64,000 nucleotides of DNA from Vigna angularis (taxonomy: Eukaryota; Streptophyta; Magnoliopsida; Fabales; Fabaceae): NCBI RefSeq assembly GCF_016808095.1, contig NC_068976.1, positions 12,991,001-13,055,000 on the forward strand, in the 5' to 3' direction. The notes under the pieces are model-generated. The model ran no database searches, was not told the origin of the DNA, and worked only from the letters and a program-made list of their open reading frames with translations. Below, one piece after another: positions 50,657 to 62,081 of this stretch. Position 1 is the stretch's first letter; every line of letters starts with the position of its first letter. Made by a program: the position numbers and the translations under genes.

Positions 50657-50728
50657 CTTGTTGTTGCACTTGATCATTATAAGTGAAGTTCTCTTGTTGT
50701 TGCACTTGATCATTATAAGTGAAGTTCT
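50657..50728. repeat. 36-bp tandem duplication
   Basis: The unit starting CTTGTTGTTGCACTTGATCA and ending GTGAAGTTCT occurs twice head to tail (50657-50692 and 50693-50728) with no mismatch, so the duplication is recent. It is not in a recognised gene. Confidence 0.9.
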
Positions 50729-50739
50729 CCTAATTACTT

Positions 50740-51765
50740 GTAGAAGAACTTTTCATCCTCCATGACAACTTCATATGCTTGAGGGGTGGTAATTGAACCA
50801 GGAGCGACCTAGCAAAGGGACAGGGAGGCACTAGAGCAACCCCATTAGCATGAGGAACACTGGGGAGACACTTACACTCAAAACTCTTTCTGCACCGTGG
50901 AACAAATATATTTACAGATAGTCAGATACTACAAAAAGGAGCAATATAGACATGAATTAATCCATAAAAAAAAATATAGAAGTAGCACCAAAAGACTTTA
51001 CCTCTACTCTTAATTAACATTAGTGAAAAGATAGAAAGACATACATGAATCCATCCTACAGGATAAATGGATCTTTCGTTTAGAATTTTGAAAACTTCCT
51101 CCTCATTTGTAGTTTGACACTATGATTCAGTTTTCAAGTTAACAATAAAACAATTAATAATTAAGTCGTGCTCTCTTGAAAATATGTACCAAAATATTTT
51201 AAAGCTGTAGATGAGAAGAATGTAAGGATGAGATCCATATACTAACCGAATTGGAAGCATTTTCCTGTTTTGGTATAATCAGAGTAGTTTCATAGGCTAG
51301 GCTGAGTCATATAAAGGTTCCCTTCTCTTGGAAAATTGAAGGATGTGATCATGTATCCGTTTCAAATTCTGTAATGCATTTGATCAAATCAGGTTCTTTA
51401 TTTCTTTTCCATAACACACCACCTTGACATATATAAATTAATTAAATACCATTAAAAAATTTTGAAAACAATAATACAAAATATAAAGTTCTAATAAATA
51501 AATCTTGTATATTCATGTACGCAAACACACAAAATAAGGAGTGATTATGCAGTAGGTATGACTCACGGCTCCTTTGTGGAAATGTTCTGATATTAACATT
51601 AGTTATAAATTTTTATAAAAAAGTGATTATAGTGATTATGTTTTTGTTTAGATATTTTTAAAAATGCAGAAGCTACTTTATGTTTGTTTACAATATTTTT
51701 TTTAAAAGAATCAGCTAATTTTATGAGAAGCTAATTTTTTAAAATATTTTCTCATTCAGTTTTAT
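50740..51765. other. Spacer, possible transposon interior
   Basis: Mixed composition; short minus-strand frames near 50760-50900 and 51060-51130 look faintly coding but are not recognised. Confidence 0.4.
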
Positions 51766-51769
51766 ATTC

Positions 51770-51901
51770 TTTTTCAAAATTCTAGATTCTGTTCGTGCCT
51801 AAAAAGGTCGACTTCTAGATAATAAGATATAGGCAATAACACCAATACTCCATATATCGGCTTCCAGACTGTATGATCGGTGAAGGATCTCATGAACCAC
51901 T
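51770..51901 (-). pseudogene. Broken exon of a CDPK-related kinase (CRK)
   Basis: After a TTATTAG acceptor-like site the minus strand reads [32 protein letters not shown], stop, ARTESRILKK. This corresponds to the activation-segment/APE to alpha-F region of CRK/CDPK kinases (APEVLHRSY...[30 protein letters not shown] as I recall it). The conserved Trp after RPF is replaced by TAG (51799-51801), the APE motif has become VHE, and no other kinase exon is nearby. It is a dead fragment, probably carried by the CACTA-type element whose end is at 50163. Confidence 0.7.
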
Positions 51902-51909
51902 CTAATAAT

Positions 51910-53300
51910 TACCTGGCACAGAGTGATAGAGACAACATGAAGTGCTATTACAAAATTATACTTATATGACAATGTTCATAATTAGGTAGTACTTCCTAAA
52001 TTGGTTGTTCACTTTGATCCATTACGAGTGGATACTTTCCTCTTTTGCACTCCTTTGATTGATAACAAAAAGCATGACTACTAAACCACCATGGTCCAAT
52101 CGAAGCCAAGTAGGTTCAAAGGTGAAAATTAAAATAAGAATTTTTCATAACAATTTTTCACAATAACCACGTATTATTATTTTATTCATTTTTGTTTAAA
52201 TTTATTTTAAAAAAAATATTTGAAATGAACCAATCACAAATCAAATCATCATCACACGTCTACATTGTAAAAACCAAGTTATTAAAAAACATTTTCTTTA
52301 AAATAAACATAATAAGCATGTAAGGTACAATGTGTTACATAATAACATTTATCAATTTTTGGTGTTAATTAATTATTTTTATCAGGGATATAATCATCGT
52401 CTTCAATACCTATTTCTCTGTATATAATCATCAATTTTTTTCGTATGTTTAGACCACAACAGAGCTACTCAATTTATTGAGGAGAAAACATAATTATGGA
52501 ATATTCAACTACTCTCTATTTTAGGCTAAAACTACTTGTAAAACACAGCAGAGTTTTCCTGAGTCAAAGAGAGCATATAAGTAGTCAAATAGCAAAAAAG
52601 ACAAACTCAAAGCACAAAGTGACTAACAGAGCAAAAAAATATGCTCAAGGAATAGCATAAAAAACTATGCTCAAGGAATAGCAAAGAATCTTACAGCTAA
52701 CTTTTCTAAACTGAATGGGAAAGTATATTGTAAGACCATTAACATTGGAATAACTGTTTAACAGTAATATAAGCAAAAATAAAATAAAAATAAGGACCTT
52801 GAGATAACATGAAATATCAGAGATTTATTCATAGAAGAACTCGTTAAAAATAATAACCACATCGATATAAACATGATGATATAAATCACAGTGATATTAA
52901 CTTGTAAGGCAACACAATGCAACTTAATAATATTGCCAAAGAGCAGAATATATAGATAGATAGACAAATAAATATAAAGTATTTTAGTATGAGAGTCTCT
53001 GGTATTTGGTACCTGAACCAATGCACTCACTGTAAGTACTTCCAAGGATGAAAAAGCAACATCATAATTAAATATCACGAACCTAACATTAAATTGCATA
53101 CACAAGCATAAAGGTAAAGAAAAATAGAAGTTGCAGACTTGACGAGGTTAGAAACATTGAAAGAAAACACAAGCATAAAGGTAAGAAGGCATGTCACAGA
53201 ACCTTGATGTCGTTATCAATAAACCTTTAGGACCGTTCAAATAAGGAAGTTGCTCTGGGGAAGAAGTTGGTGTTCTTGCTCTGTCAAGCTGTGAAGGGTT
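51910..53300. other. AT-rich spacer
   Basis: No gene supported. Small repeats occur: ATGCTCAAGGAATAGCA twice near 52650-52683 and ACACAAGCATAAAGGTAA twice near 53099-53184. The 115-codon minus-strand frame at 52758-53105 has no recognisable domain. Confidence 0.5.
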
Positions 53301-53356
53301 GCTAGAAATGCAAAGTTCACATTACACTTTGGTTAAATATAATATACTATATTGTA

Positions 53357-53730
53357 AGATATTTGAAAGGATCTAACAAATTTGGAATTTTCTACAAAAA
53401 CGAAGAAGATACAACATTGATAACTTATATTGATAGTAATTTTGCTAAAAACATAGATGATAGGAAGAGTACATTAGGTTTTGTATTCTCTCTAGGAACT
53501 GGAGCAGTTTATGGTCTTTCAAGAAGCAACCAATAATACTTTCTGCAATAGAATCAGAATATATAGCTACTACATAATGTGCATGTTTGCATTAAGATAA
53601 TATTGGACTTAACAAACGGAAACATATTCTAGTTTTATGTGATAGTAGTTCAGCTATTAAACTGTATGAAAATCTAGTATTTCATTGTAGAAGCAAGCAT
53701 ATTGATGTTAAATTAAGTTACTCAAATTGG
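53357..53730 (+). pseudogene. Ty1/copia polymerase fragment (RNase H region)
   Basis: Reads RYLKGSNKFGIFYKNEEDT, then TYIDSNFAKNIDDRKSTLGF and VFSLGTGAVYGLSRSNQ, then a stop at 53534-53536. This is the copia reverse transcriptase/RNase H junction, with the YxDSDxAGD-type motif weakened to YIDSNFAKN. Downstream, frameshifted pieces correspond to the ...IVLCDSSSAIKL...HxRSKHIDVK... end of copia RNase H. Several stops and shifts make it long dead. Part of a 3' LTR may follow (about 53790 on). Confidence 0.75.
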
Positions 53731-54919
53731 AACAATCAGAAGTAAACTAAATGTCTTAAACATTTAGTTTAAAAGAAGGATTGTTTGTAGTTAAGTCATT
53801 TAAACTTCTATTTTGCATTTAAGTTGTTTTAGATTTGATTCAATAAGACTTGGTCATGTTGACCGATTCTCTAGTGGTAAGGATGCTAAAATTTAGCTCC
53901 TGGTTTTTAGGTAATCACCCATATGACACATGATGTGGGTAGTTTTATACTTTTACAGATTTCTTTATATTAGTGTAACCCAGTTTACAATTAGAGAATA
54001 AGTATCAGTTTAGGTTTAAAAAAAAATCTAATTCATCTCCTTGAGTTAACACATGTTGGGTGTAGATGATAACATATTTATGGTTTGCTCATTGCCAAGA
54101 AAAATTATGCTTCATATGACATCTCTTATTGTGATTAAATTTTTAGTTTAACTATTGTTATTTATATGTTTTGACAAAAGAATGTTGGTCAATATCCTGG
54201 TTCTTGTAACTATCTCTCTACTTTTGAAACCGTGGTTTGAAAAGTGGAAACTACATTAAAAACATAAACCAGTTTGGTTAGCATCTGAAGCACTTGAAGT
54301 CACACAAAGGATTATGCACAGAGACAGAAAAAATAACATTATTTTGGTTACTATAAATTAATGTGATCTTGTACACAGCAATACATTAAAATCATTACTA
54401 CAACACAGATAAGCTATCTGGTTGTTGATTTCAATCATGCATCTCATCAATAAGATCCAAACAGAAGAGATTCTTTCACATTTGCATATCGATAAGAGAA
54501 GTATAAGTCACTATCTCAGGAACCATATTCCTCCATGCATTTCCTGAAAGATTCATTGCCTCATCCACTCTTTCATTAGTCCATTAATCGGTACCTGTCA
54601 GAGGTACCTGTCAAAATAATACTCCCACCATCGGTACCTGTAAAAAGAAAAAACACTCCGATCAAGTCAGCAAAATCTAGTAAAGAGATTAAAAAAGTAT
54701 AAGTTATATCAGAAAAGTTAACCTTTTTTCCCCTTTCCTCCTCTTCTGTCTATATAGAGATAGTTAGTGTACCGATGGATCGGTGAAGGCCAATTAACCT
54801 TTATTTTGATTAAGGTTCTTCTGAAGGCGGATCGATCACATTCCGGCTATCGACATGGTATTCACACGAGATTGGACAATAAGTCCCCTGCCGGCACCTT
54901 GTCGGTCCGAGACGGTTCA

Positions 54920-55112
54920 ATATCATTTCATTTACAAAACCAATAGCTTCTGGTAAATTATCAGCAATGAAAAAACCATAAACTAGACTATTATAGATCA
55001 AAAGATTATGAAAAATTCCCTTGGCAATAATTTCAGAATACAAACCATAACCGTCGTCTGCAACTCTACCTTTGAATATAGTGTGAATAATTGCGCTGTA
55101 CATTACCACATC
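54920..55112 (-). pseudogene. PPR-repeat fragment
   Basis: The minus-strand frame contains DVVMYSAIIHTIFKGRVADD, GYGLYSEIIAKGIFHNLL and IYNSLVYGFFIADNLPEAIG, i.e. nearly two 35-residue P-class pentatricopeptide repeats of the kind found in RNA-processing or fertility-restorer-like proteins targeted to organelles. The frame runs on (to 54810) into unrelated sequence and has no start, transit peptide or further repeats, so it is a displaced fragment of a PPR gene. Confidence 0.7.
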
Positions 55113-55179
55113 CTTATGAATGCTTTCTTGGCAGTAATTCGGTTGACATATTCTTGTGTAATCACTTGTCATGAATTTG

Positions 55180-55894
55180 AATGCTTTCTTGAACTAATAC
55201 AAAAATCCAACGTGATTTATCTGAATTAGGTTAAGAAAGCACTCAACTTTCATGACAAATGACGCTTAAAGAATGACAAATTCAGGGCTAATTCCCTTGA
55301 TCTCCATATGCTTATAAGGGAAAATAGAAGAAGCGTGGAGAAGATTGTGAGCGTCAGGGAAAGGGGGCTCACTGTGAAAGGATTTGGCACAAAAGAAGAA
55401 AACTTGAGAATGCAACAACAGAGAGAACCCTATAGCCGCTATTTGTTTTCAGCAATGGATAACAGGGGAGTACCAAAGTGGAAAAAATTAGGTCAAATCT
55501 GATGTCATATTTTTTTCCTTTTAAATTTTCCTTCCTCGTATAAAGTAGAAAAAGTCTATACATGATATAATAATAATACAAAAAATTAATAAAATTAAAT
55601 ATTACAATTAATAATAATAAAATAAACAGATTAATATTTTAATAATGAAATAATAATAATAATAACAATTAATAATCATAGTGATACTAATAAAAAATAA
55701 TAATATACATCTTTTACTTTTTATTATTTTATAAAATATTTCATATCTCTTTTATTTCTCTTCATCTCTTACAATATCTCTTGTTTAAACAAGTTCACCT
55801 CCAAATTTTCCCTTTTTTATTTTCAATTTTTTAAATTTATCTTTTAATCCAAACATAAACTCATACTGAAAAGTAAATATGATTTACAACAGCT

Positions 55895-55950
<56 letters not shown>

Positions 55951-58500
55951 TGGAAAATAAAGTTAATTAAATTTAAAATTATTGTTACTTTAATTTTTTT
56001 AATCATATTAATCTCTACCTTAAAGTTAAATTAGGTAAGGTATTATTAAAAAAACATAGAAAATATAATAACAAGACAATGCAATCAGATATTACAATTA
56101 TTTATAATTTTCAAAATAGAAAGAATAACATTATAAAAAAAATGATACTCCAATATTTAATTTAAAAATTGTAAAATAACACAAAACTATATAATTTGTC
56201 TTTTCAATAAAAACTTTAAAAGAATATAATATTTTAATAAAAAATAAAAATGATTAAATAATATTATTTACATATTTAAATTTCTAAGTATATTGATCAT
56301 GTTATTCTATTTTACTGAGAAATGAACAGAACTATCCAACTATTTGATTTCTAATGATTTCTAGTGTGAATTTTACGTTTTATTTCTTACTTTACATCCA
56401 TGTTTAAACTTCACTTAGTAAAATAAATTCAATTATAGTATCTTAAGATATTTAAAAAATTTGGTAATACAAGAAAATAAGATGATACTTAACATAAAAA
56501 AACACATCAAATACTTTAATTTTAAGTATATTTAGATCATATTGTTAGTGTTATATATAAAGTATTGTTTATTTTTGTACTTTAAGTTTAGTTTTATCAT
56601 GACTTTGTTCTTTAAAAAATACTTTAATGATGTTAAAGAGAAGAACATATAGAAATTATATTTGATTTATAGAATAAGGATCCTACTTAATAAATTCATA
56701 TTTAGAGAGTGATACTTAATTCGTCTTATTTTATTTAATGTTTAAAGTTTCTGTCAGGAATTAAGAAATGTATTTAATATTTTTAATTTCATAAATAGTT
56801 ATCTATATAATAAAAAAATGTTCACTGTTTCATTGGCATAATCATAGAATAACCACAAAATTTTATAAAAAAGATGGAGGAATTGTTATGTAAAATCATT
56901 CACAATTATAATATTTATTTCATGTTCGAGTGATAAACATAATCACTAAATAACAAATAACAAGTAAGTATTGATTAAGGGAAGACTTATAAGTTTATAA
57001 ATTAGCTATTTCATACTCATTTTACTTTATTTCAGTTATTTAAATATTCTACTCATTATAAATAGTATATGAACATTATATTTTATTAATATATTACATT
57101 GAATCTAAGTTTAATGAAATACTTAGTTATTAATATATAATAAAGATAAGAATAACATAAATATATAGAAAATGAAAACAAGATAAACATTTTGCGTTTT
57201 TGTAAACTTTAACACGAAATTAAAATTTGAAGTTTTATATATTTTTATACTTAAATTTTGAAAAAGTATATATATTCATTTGAATTCAATAACACTAATT
57301 TATTGATATAAACAATTCAAATATTAAAAACGTGTTTTGACATGTATAAAAGTTTAATACAATTGAATTAAAAAAACTATATTTCTTTATTTTTCAAGTT
57401 TGTAAATCAAACTTTATTAAAATTTGAAATATAAACAAATTTCAATTTTTCAACCAAGAAACTAAACACTATTTAATCCAAAGAAAAATAATATCATTTG
57501 TATTTTTTCTATGATAATTCTTGATTAGACATGACTTAAAAGGGTTTTGAAATTTCAAAAGCATGCATGACATAGTTTGAAGGATAGTGTGTATCTGCAA
57601 CGAGGATAATGAACATAAATAATATACATCAAATTGACTCCTCCAAAGACATACAAAATAAGACCATTCTGCTATATAAAAGAAGAATTAAGGTGATTAG
57701 TACAATTTTTACTTGCTCCAATAAGTACTACAATACATTGTGCTACAATAATAAATACTATTACACAAATATATACGACATGACTTCTTGCATATGTACA
57801 AAAATTATACTTAAATACAACAGAGTCCTACAATTAACTTCTATGCCAAAAAAATGTGAAGGGTTTCTGTGCAACAATTCATTCTCTCTTTTGTAGAGGG
57901 AGGAGCATTGGAAAGTTAGATCAAAATTATGAATCAAGTATGTAGGAAGCAACCTTTGACAACTTATCAATATGTGTTTCTAAACCTGTCAACCGAAAAG
58001 GCATAAAATGGTGTGGCTCTATGATGCACCATCATAATCAACACACCCACCTACAACAAATAACCAAGACAGCACAATCAGAAAAGTCAATTAACCAGAG
58101 GGAAAGAGGATTTAGTATTCGCAATCGGAAACACCTCCTTTAGTCATGAGTACAAAAACGTGGTGGATGTTTACCGGAAAGAGAAACCAATTGGACAGAG
58201 AACAAACCTCACACAGGGGTAAAGACTATGATGGTGCTGGCATGGTCAACAGACGGTGCTTCTACAATTGCATCGCAAAGGTGCCAATGGAGGAGGCGAG
58301 ACGCAACATGAAGACGAAAGAATTCCGCAAGTGAATGAACGCTTGCACTGTCGTCACTGCAACCAGTCCCAAAATCCACTGGTGACCCTAATTTCATTCT
58401 CACAAGTCATCGTTGTCCAACTTCATGATTACCGAAAACCACCTTTTACTTCTTTTTTTCTCACTTCATCTCAAGAGTTGCCAAAATACATATAACCCGA
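55180..58500. other. AT-rich spacer with (AT)n tract
   Basis: No supported gene over more than 3 kb. An AT dinucleotide tract lies at 55898-55948. The plus-strand frames at 57609, 58146 and 58256 have no recognisable protein character. Confidence 0.55.
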
Positions 58501-58776
58501 AAGATAATTTTACTCTATGACCGCAGTTGGGTCAATGGACCGGGCGGGCGCCAATAACGTCCGATTAGCAAGGGTAGTAATTAAGGTAATTAATCAAGAT
58601 AAAAGTTATTGATAAGCGATTAATGAGAATAATAACAACTATTAATGAGCATTTAATGGGTTTAATTGAATCAAAAGATCATTAGGAGGTTTATAAATAT
58701 AGATTTGACATTGAGGTAAACGATATTTTTTCATAACCTAGTTTTTATTAGACTCATAGAAAAATAGCTAGTCGGA

Positions 58777-59980
58777 GTGTTTTATGTAGGTGACCACCGG
58801 ATAGACCGCACGACTCACGAACAACAACGAACTATTTGGAGAAAAATCAAGCAAGGAGTTAGATCCTCGACCCTATTGAAAGAAATTTTGGTGTCTATCA
58901 TGGGGCTCGAGGATGAGAGAAGAAACCCAATAGTAACCACAAGGAACATAGGAGATCAACCAGATCCGATGGAGTTGATTCGAGAAATGTAGCGACAAAT
59001 GCAGGAGATGCAGAGGAGATGTGATACGGAGATAACAACTTTAAGATTCGAGCGTACTGTAAGGCGAGGTGAACAATCTGCCCAACAGTTGATATCGCTT
59101 ACTCATGTTCCTACGAGAGAGAACAATCAGGCAGGAAAGTCGGGCAAAACAGGACAGGAGGCAAATAGCGTCATGATCAGGATAACCTGTTTCGTCCAAA
59201 CTAATAAGGCAGAGGGTTTGCACCCATTCACGATTGCAGCTATGGAGGCACTAATGCTAGAAACAAAATGCCCATTGTGTTTGAGAAATATGATGGATCA
59301 ACTGATCCTGACGAGCACCTTCGATCCTTTGCAAACACCATGGCTTTTTATTCATCAAGTGACCCGATATAGTGTCGAACGTTTTCTTTGTCTCTAAAAG
59401 GGGAGGCATTAGCTTGGTTTAATACGCTACCACCAAACACGGTGGACTGCTTCACCACCATACGTACCTTGTTCGACAGACAATATGGTCTAGCCGAACT
59501 CAAAGTCTTACTTATCTTGCGTTAATAAGCACCAAGCAAGGTAAAGATGAATCATTAAAAAACTTCATGGACCGAACTATTCAGTAGGTGAAGGATGTGA
59601 GTCAGGAGTTTATACTTAATAATCTGTCGACGGCGTTGAAAGTTGACCCGTTCGCTAACAGCCTGTGTGTCAGGCCGCCAAAGGCCATGGCAATTATGGT
59701 CGACCTCCTCAGCGAAACATGCGTTGATATAAGAATCGACGCCAGAGTAGAAGTAGAAACTGAAGCAAAAATCGCCCATTGCACGGTCATATGAATACAA
59801 TTTCTGTTGGTTTCGCATGGAGAGGATCATATGCATCGGCACGGAAAAAACATCTAAGGGGCTTGAAAATCGTTCACCATGTGGACAGGAAGCAAAGGTT
59901 GATGCCTGTAATCATTTTTTCGGATGAAGATTTCCACACCCCACACCCCGATCAGAATGACTCCATGGTCATAAAGACAG
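58777..59980 (+). pseudogene. Broken Tat/Ogre-type (Ty3/gypsy) gag-protease region
   Basis: Pieces in several frames read, in order, as a plant Tat-lineage gag: MPIVFEKYDGSTDPDEHLRS / FANTMAFYSSSDPI (59268-59369), stop in place of Trp (59370-59372), CRTFSLSLKGEALAWFNTLPP, KDESLKNFMDRTIQ, QEFILNNLSTALKVDPFA / NSLCVRPPKAM, then after a gap MPVIIFSDEDFHTPHPDQND / SMVI near the start of the protease. A primer-site-like TTGGTGTCTATCATGGGGC lies at about 58888, so the sequence before it (from about 58505) is probably the end of a 5' LTR. Frameshifts, stops and a gag deletion make it inactive. The protease is cut off by the LTR starting at 59981. Confidence 0.75.
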
Positions 59981-61909
59981 TGATAACTCATTACAGTGAT
60001 AGCTCGTTACACTGTGATGAGTCAATATTTTCTCAATTTCACTTAGTTTATTGTACCGAATTTAATCGGGGAATTGTGCTTAATTGTCCAGTATTTTCCC
60101 ATTTTTACTAATTGTGCTTAATTTGACCAAAAATTCTAATTTTAATTAATTTGGATTATTTGAGCAAATTATTTGCATTATTGATTTCAGGGAAAATTTT
60201 GGAAATATAATTTGGGACATTTAGAGGGCCATCACATGATTCAAGACTTTCCACAAAAGAAGTGTGCACAAAGGGTATTACGGTGATTTTACTTTTTGGG
60301 CTTATGAAAGAGGGGTGCTGGAAGAAAGAAAGCACACGCCCATGACGAGCGGTCCAGCAAGTTTGGGAGTTGCAAAATGAAGAGAACGCACGGCCTGCTT
60401 TGGCTTCACGCGGATAGCAGCGTCCAGCTGGGGCAGCAACGGACGTCCATGCGGGGTTCACACAGAGACAGCCCATGGGGAGCGTCCAGCAAGCACGGAA
60501 GGCACCACGCGTCCATCTTTTGAGCAGCAGCAAGCCCAGCAGAGAGAATACGCACGTCCAGCAGCCTTCACGGTCCAGAACAGCAGCCGTACGCACACCA
60601 TGGAGAATTAAAGCAATTTACGTCCAAGCCACGTCCAGTGGAGGGGAGCGTCCAGAAGCATGTCACATGCACATGAGCGTGCAGCTGGCTGGGAGAAAAA
60701 CGCACGCGAGCAGCAGTTTGCAAAATAACGCACGCCCACGCACGTCCAGCAGGTGCAGCACATCACGGCCCACCACACGCACACTTCACAATAGCGTCCA
60801 GCAAGCTGCACTGATTTACTTTTGGAAGCAGAGAGGAAAACACGGTGATTATTCTGGAGAAAAAGAAAGCAAGACATGGAGGGCCCACCTTTGTTTACTT
60901 TTAGCATAGATTGAAGAAAAAAAACAAAGGTGCCAGGGAGACAAACACACGAAAAAGCTGCTGGAAAAAGACAATTTTATTTTTTTGTCTTTCTTGGAAA
61001 AGCACCTCACGGCAGAAATAAAAGAGGGAGTGGGAGCATCCTTCAGAGGGGGGTTTTTATGGCCTGGAGAGGCTCTCTCTTCCAGTAGCCCTCAGTTTTA
61101 GTCCCAGCCTGTAGTGTAGTTTAGTGTTTTTCCAGTAGAAGTAGAGGAGGTGCCGTGAAGGAGGTGGAGCTGGGATTCTCGGTCCAGCAGAGGGAACACT
61201 GGACAGCTGGAACAGAGAAGGCAGCAGCTGTGACGGAAAATGGAAGGCTACGGTTGAGAGAAAATGGTGTACACATTAGGTTCTAATTTTATGGTTTGCT
61301 TGCTGTAATGAGTTTAATTTCAATTCAAGTTTAGTTTCATTTTCTGTTATTGAAATTTAAATTCTGTTTAACTGTTTTTATTTTACTGTGGTAATTTAAT
61401 TTCGGTTGTAATTTAATTTCTGTGGATTGTTTATCTGCACTTTAATCTTTGCTGTTGTTTTACTATGCCATTGAATATTTCACTTTGAATTATTTACTGT
61501 AATTTGGTTTACTATATTCTGTTGTAGTAATTCTGTTCTGTTTTTAATTTACTGTTTTCTGATTTTACTGTTTTCTGTATTTTATGTTTTTCTGTATTTT
61601 CGTTTTTACTGTTCCAGATTTATTTTTACCGTTTCATGTTACTGTATTTCCGTTTTTTTTTACTGTACCAATTTCGTTTTCACTGTTTTAATTTCGTTTT
61701 ACTGTACTGAAGTTTATTTCAACGTTTTTAATTCAGTCGTGTTTAAATTTCATCCGCAACCAAAAACACTACAAACCCCCCCACTACGTGTTTAATCTGA
61801 GACTGAACCACAATTTGGTCCTTGAGAGACGACCTAGGAGTCACTTCCTAGTACTATACTGCATTCTTTTATGCAATCAACTTTTGTGTGAGGTGCGACC
61901 CTTTCAACA
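59981..61909 (+). mobile_element. 5' LTR of an Athila-like element
   Basis: Begins TGATAACTCATTACAG directly after interrupted protease sequence and ends in CA just before a primer-binding site (61909, or 61906 by the alternative CA), so it is about 1.93 kb. The first 5 bases outside are GACAG; the matching repeat would lie beyond the window. The 60340-60830 part is GC-rich and packed with GTCCAGC words. The 61270-61740 part is T-rich with repeated TTTACTGTTTT-like words. Large frames on both strands at 60156-60909 reflect the GC-rich word repeats and are not genes. Confidence 0.65.
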
Positions 61910-61912
61910 AAA

Positions 61913-61930
61913 TGACGCCGCTGCCGGGGA
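61913..61930 (+). other. Primer-binding site (tRNA-Asp type, two changes)
   Basis: TGACGCCGCTGCCGGGGA differs at two positions from TGGCGCCGTTGCCGGGGA, the complement of the 3' end of plant tRNA-Asp used as primer by Athila-type elements. It sits 3 bases after the proposed LTR end, which supports the boundary. Confidence 0.7.
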
Positions 61931-62081
61931 CCAACGGTTCAGTCTTAGGTTTTTGTTGTGTTAGTGTGTGTTGTGTTTTGTCTTGTGTTGTGATGTGATG
62001 TTCTATTTTGTGTGTGCGTGTTGCATGTATAAATGTGTTGTGTTTTATTTGTTTCGTAATTTTTAGTATTTTTCTTTTTCC

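Noticed and set aside
60156..60909. 146-aa, 144-aa and 99-aa frames on both strands in GC-rich DNA
   Set aside because: They lie wholly inside the proposed LTR, and their length is explained by GC-rich word repeats that contain few stop codons.
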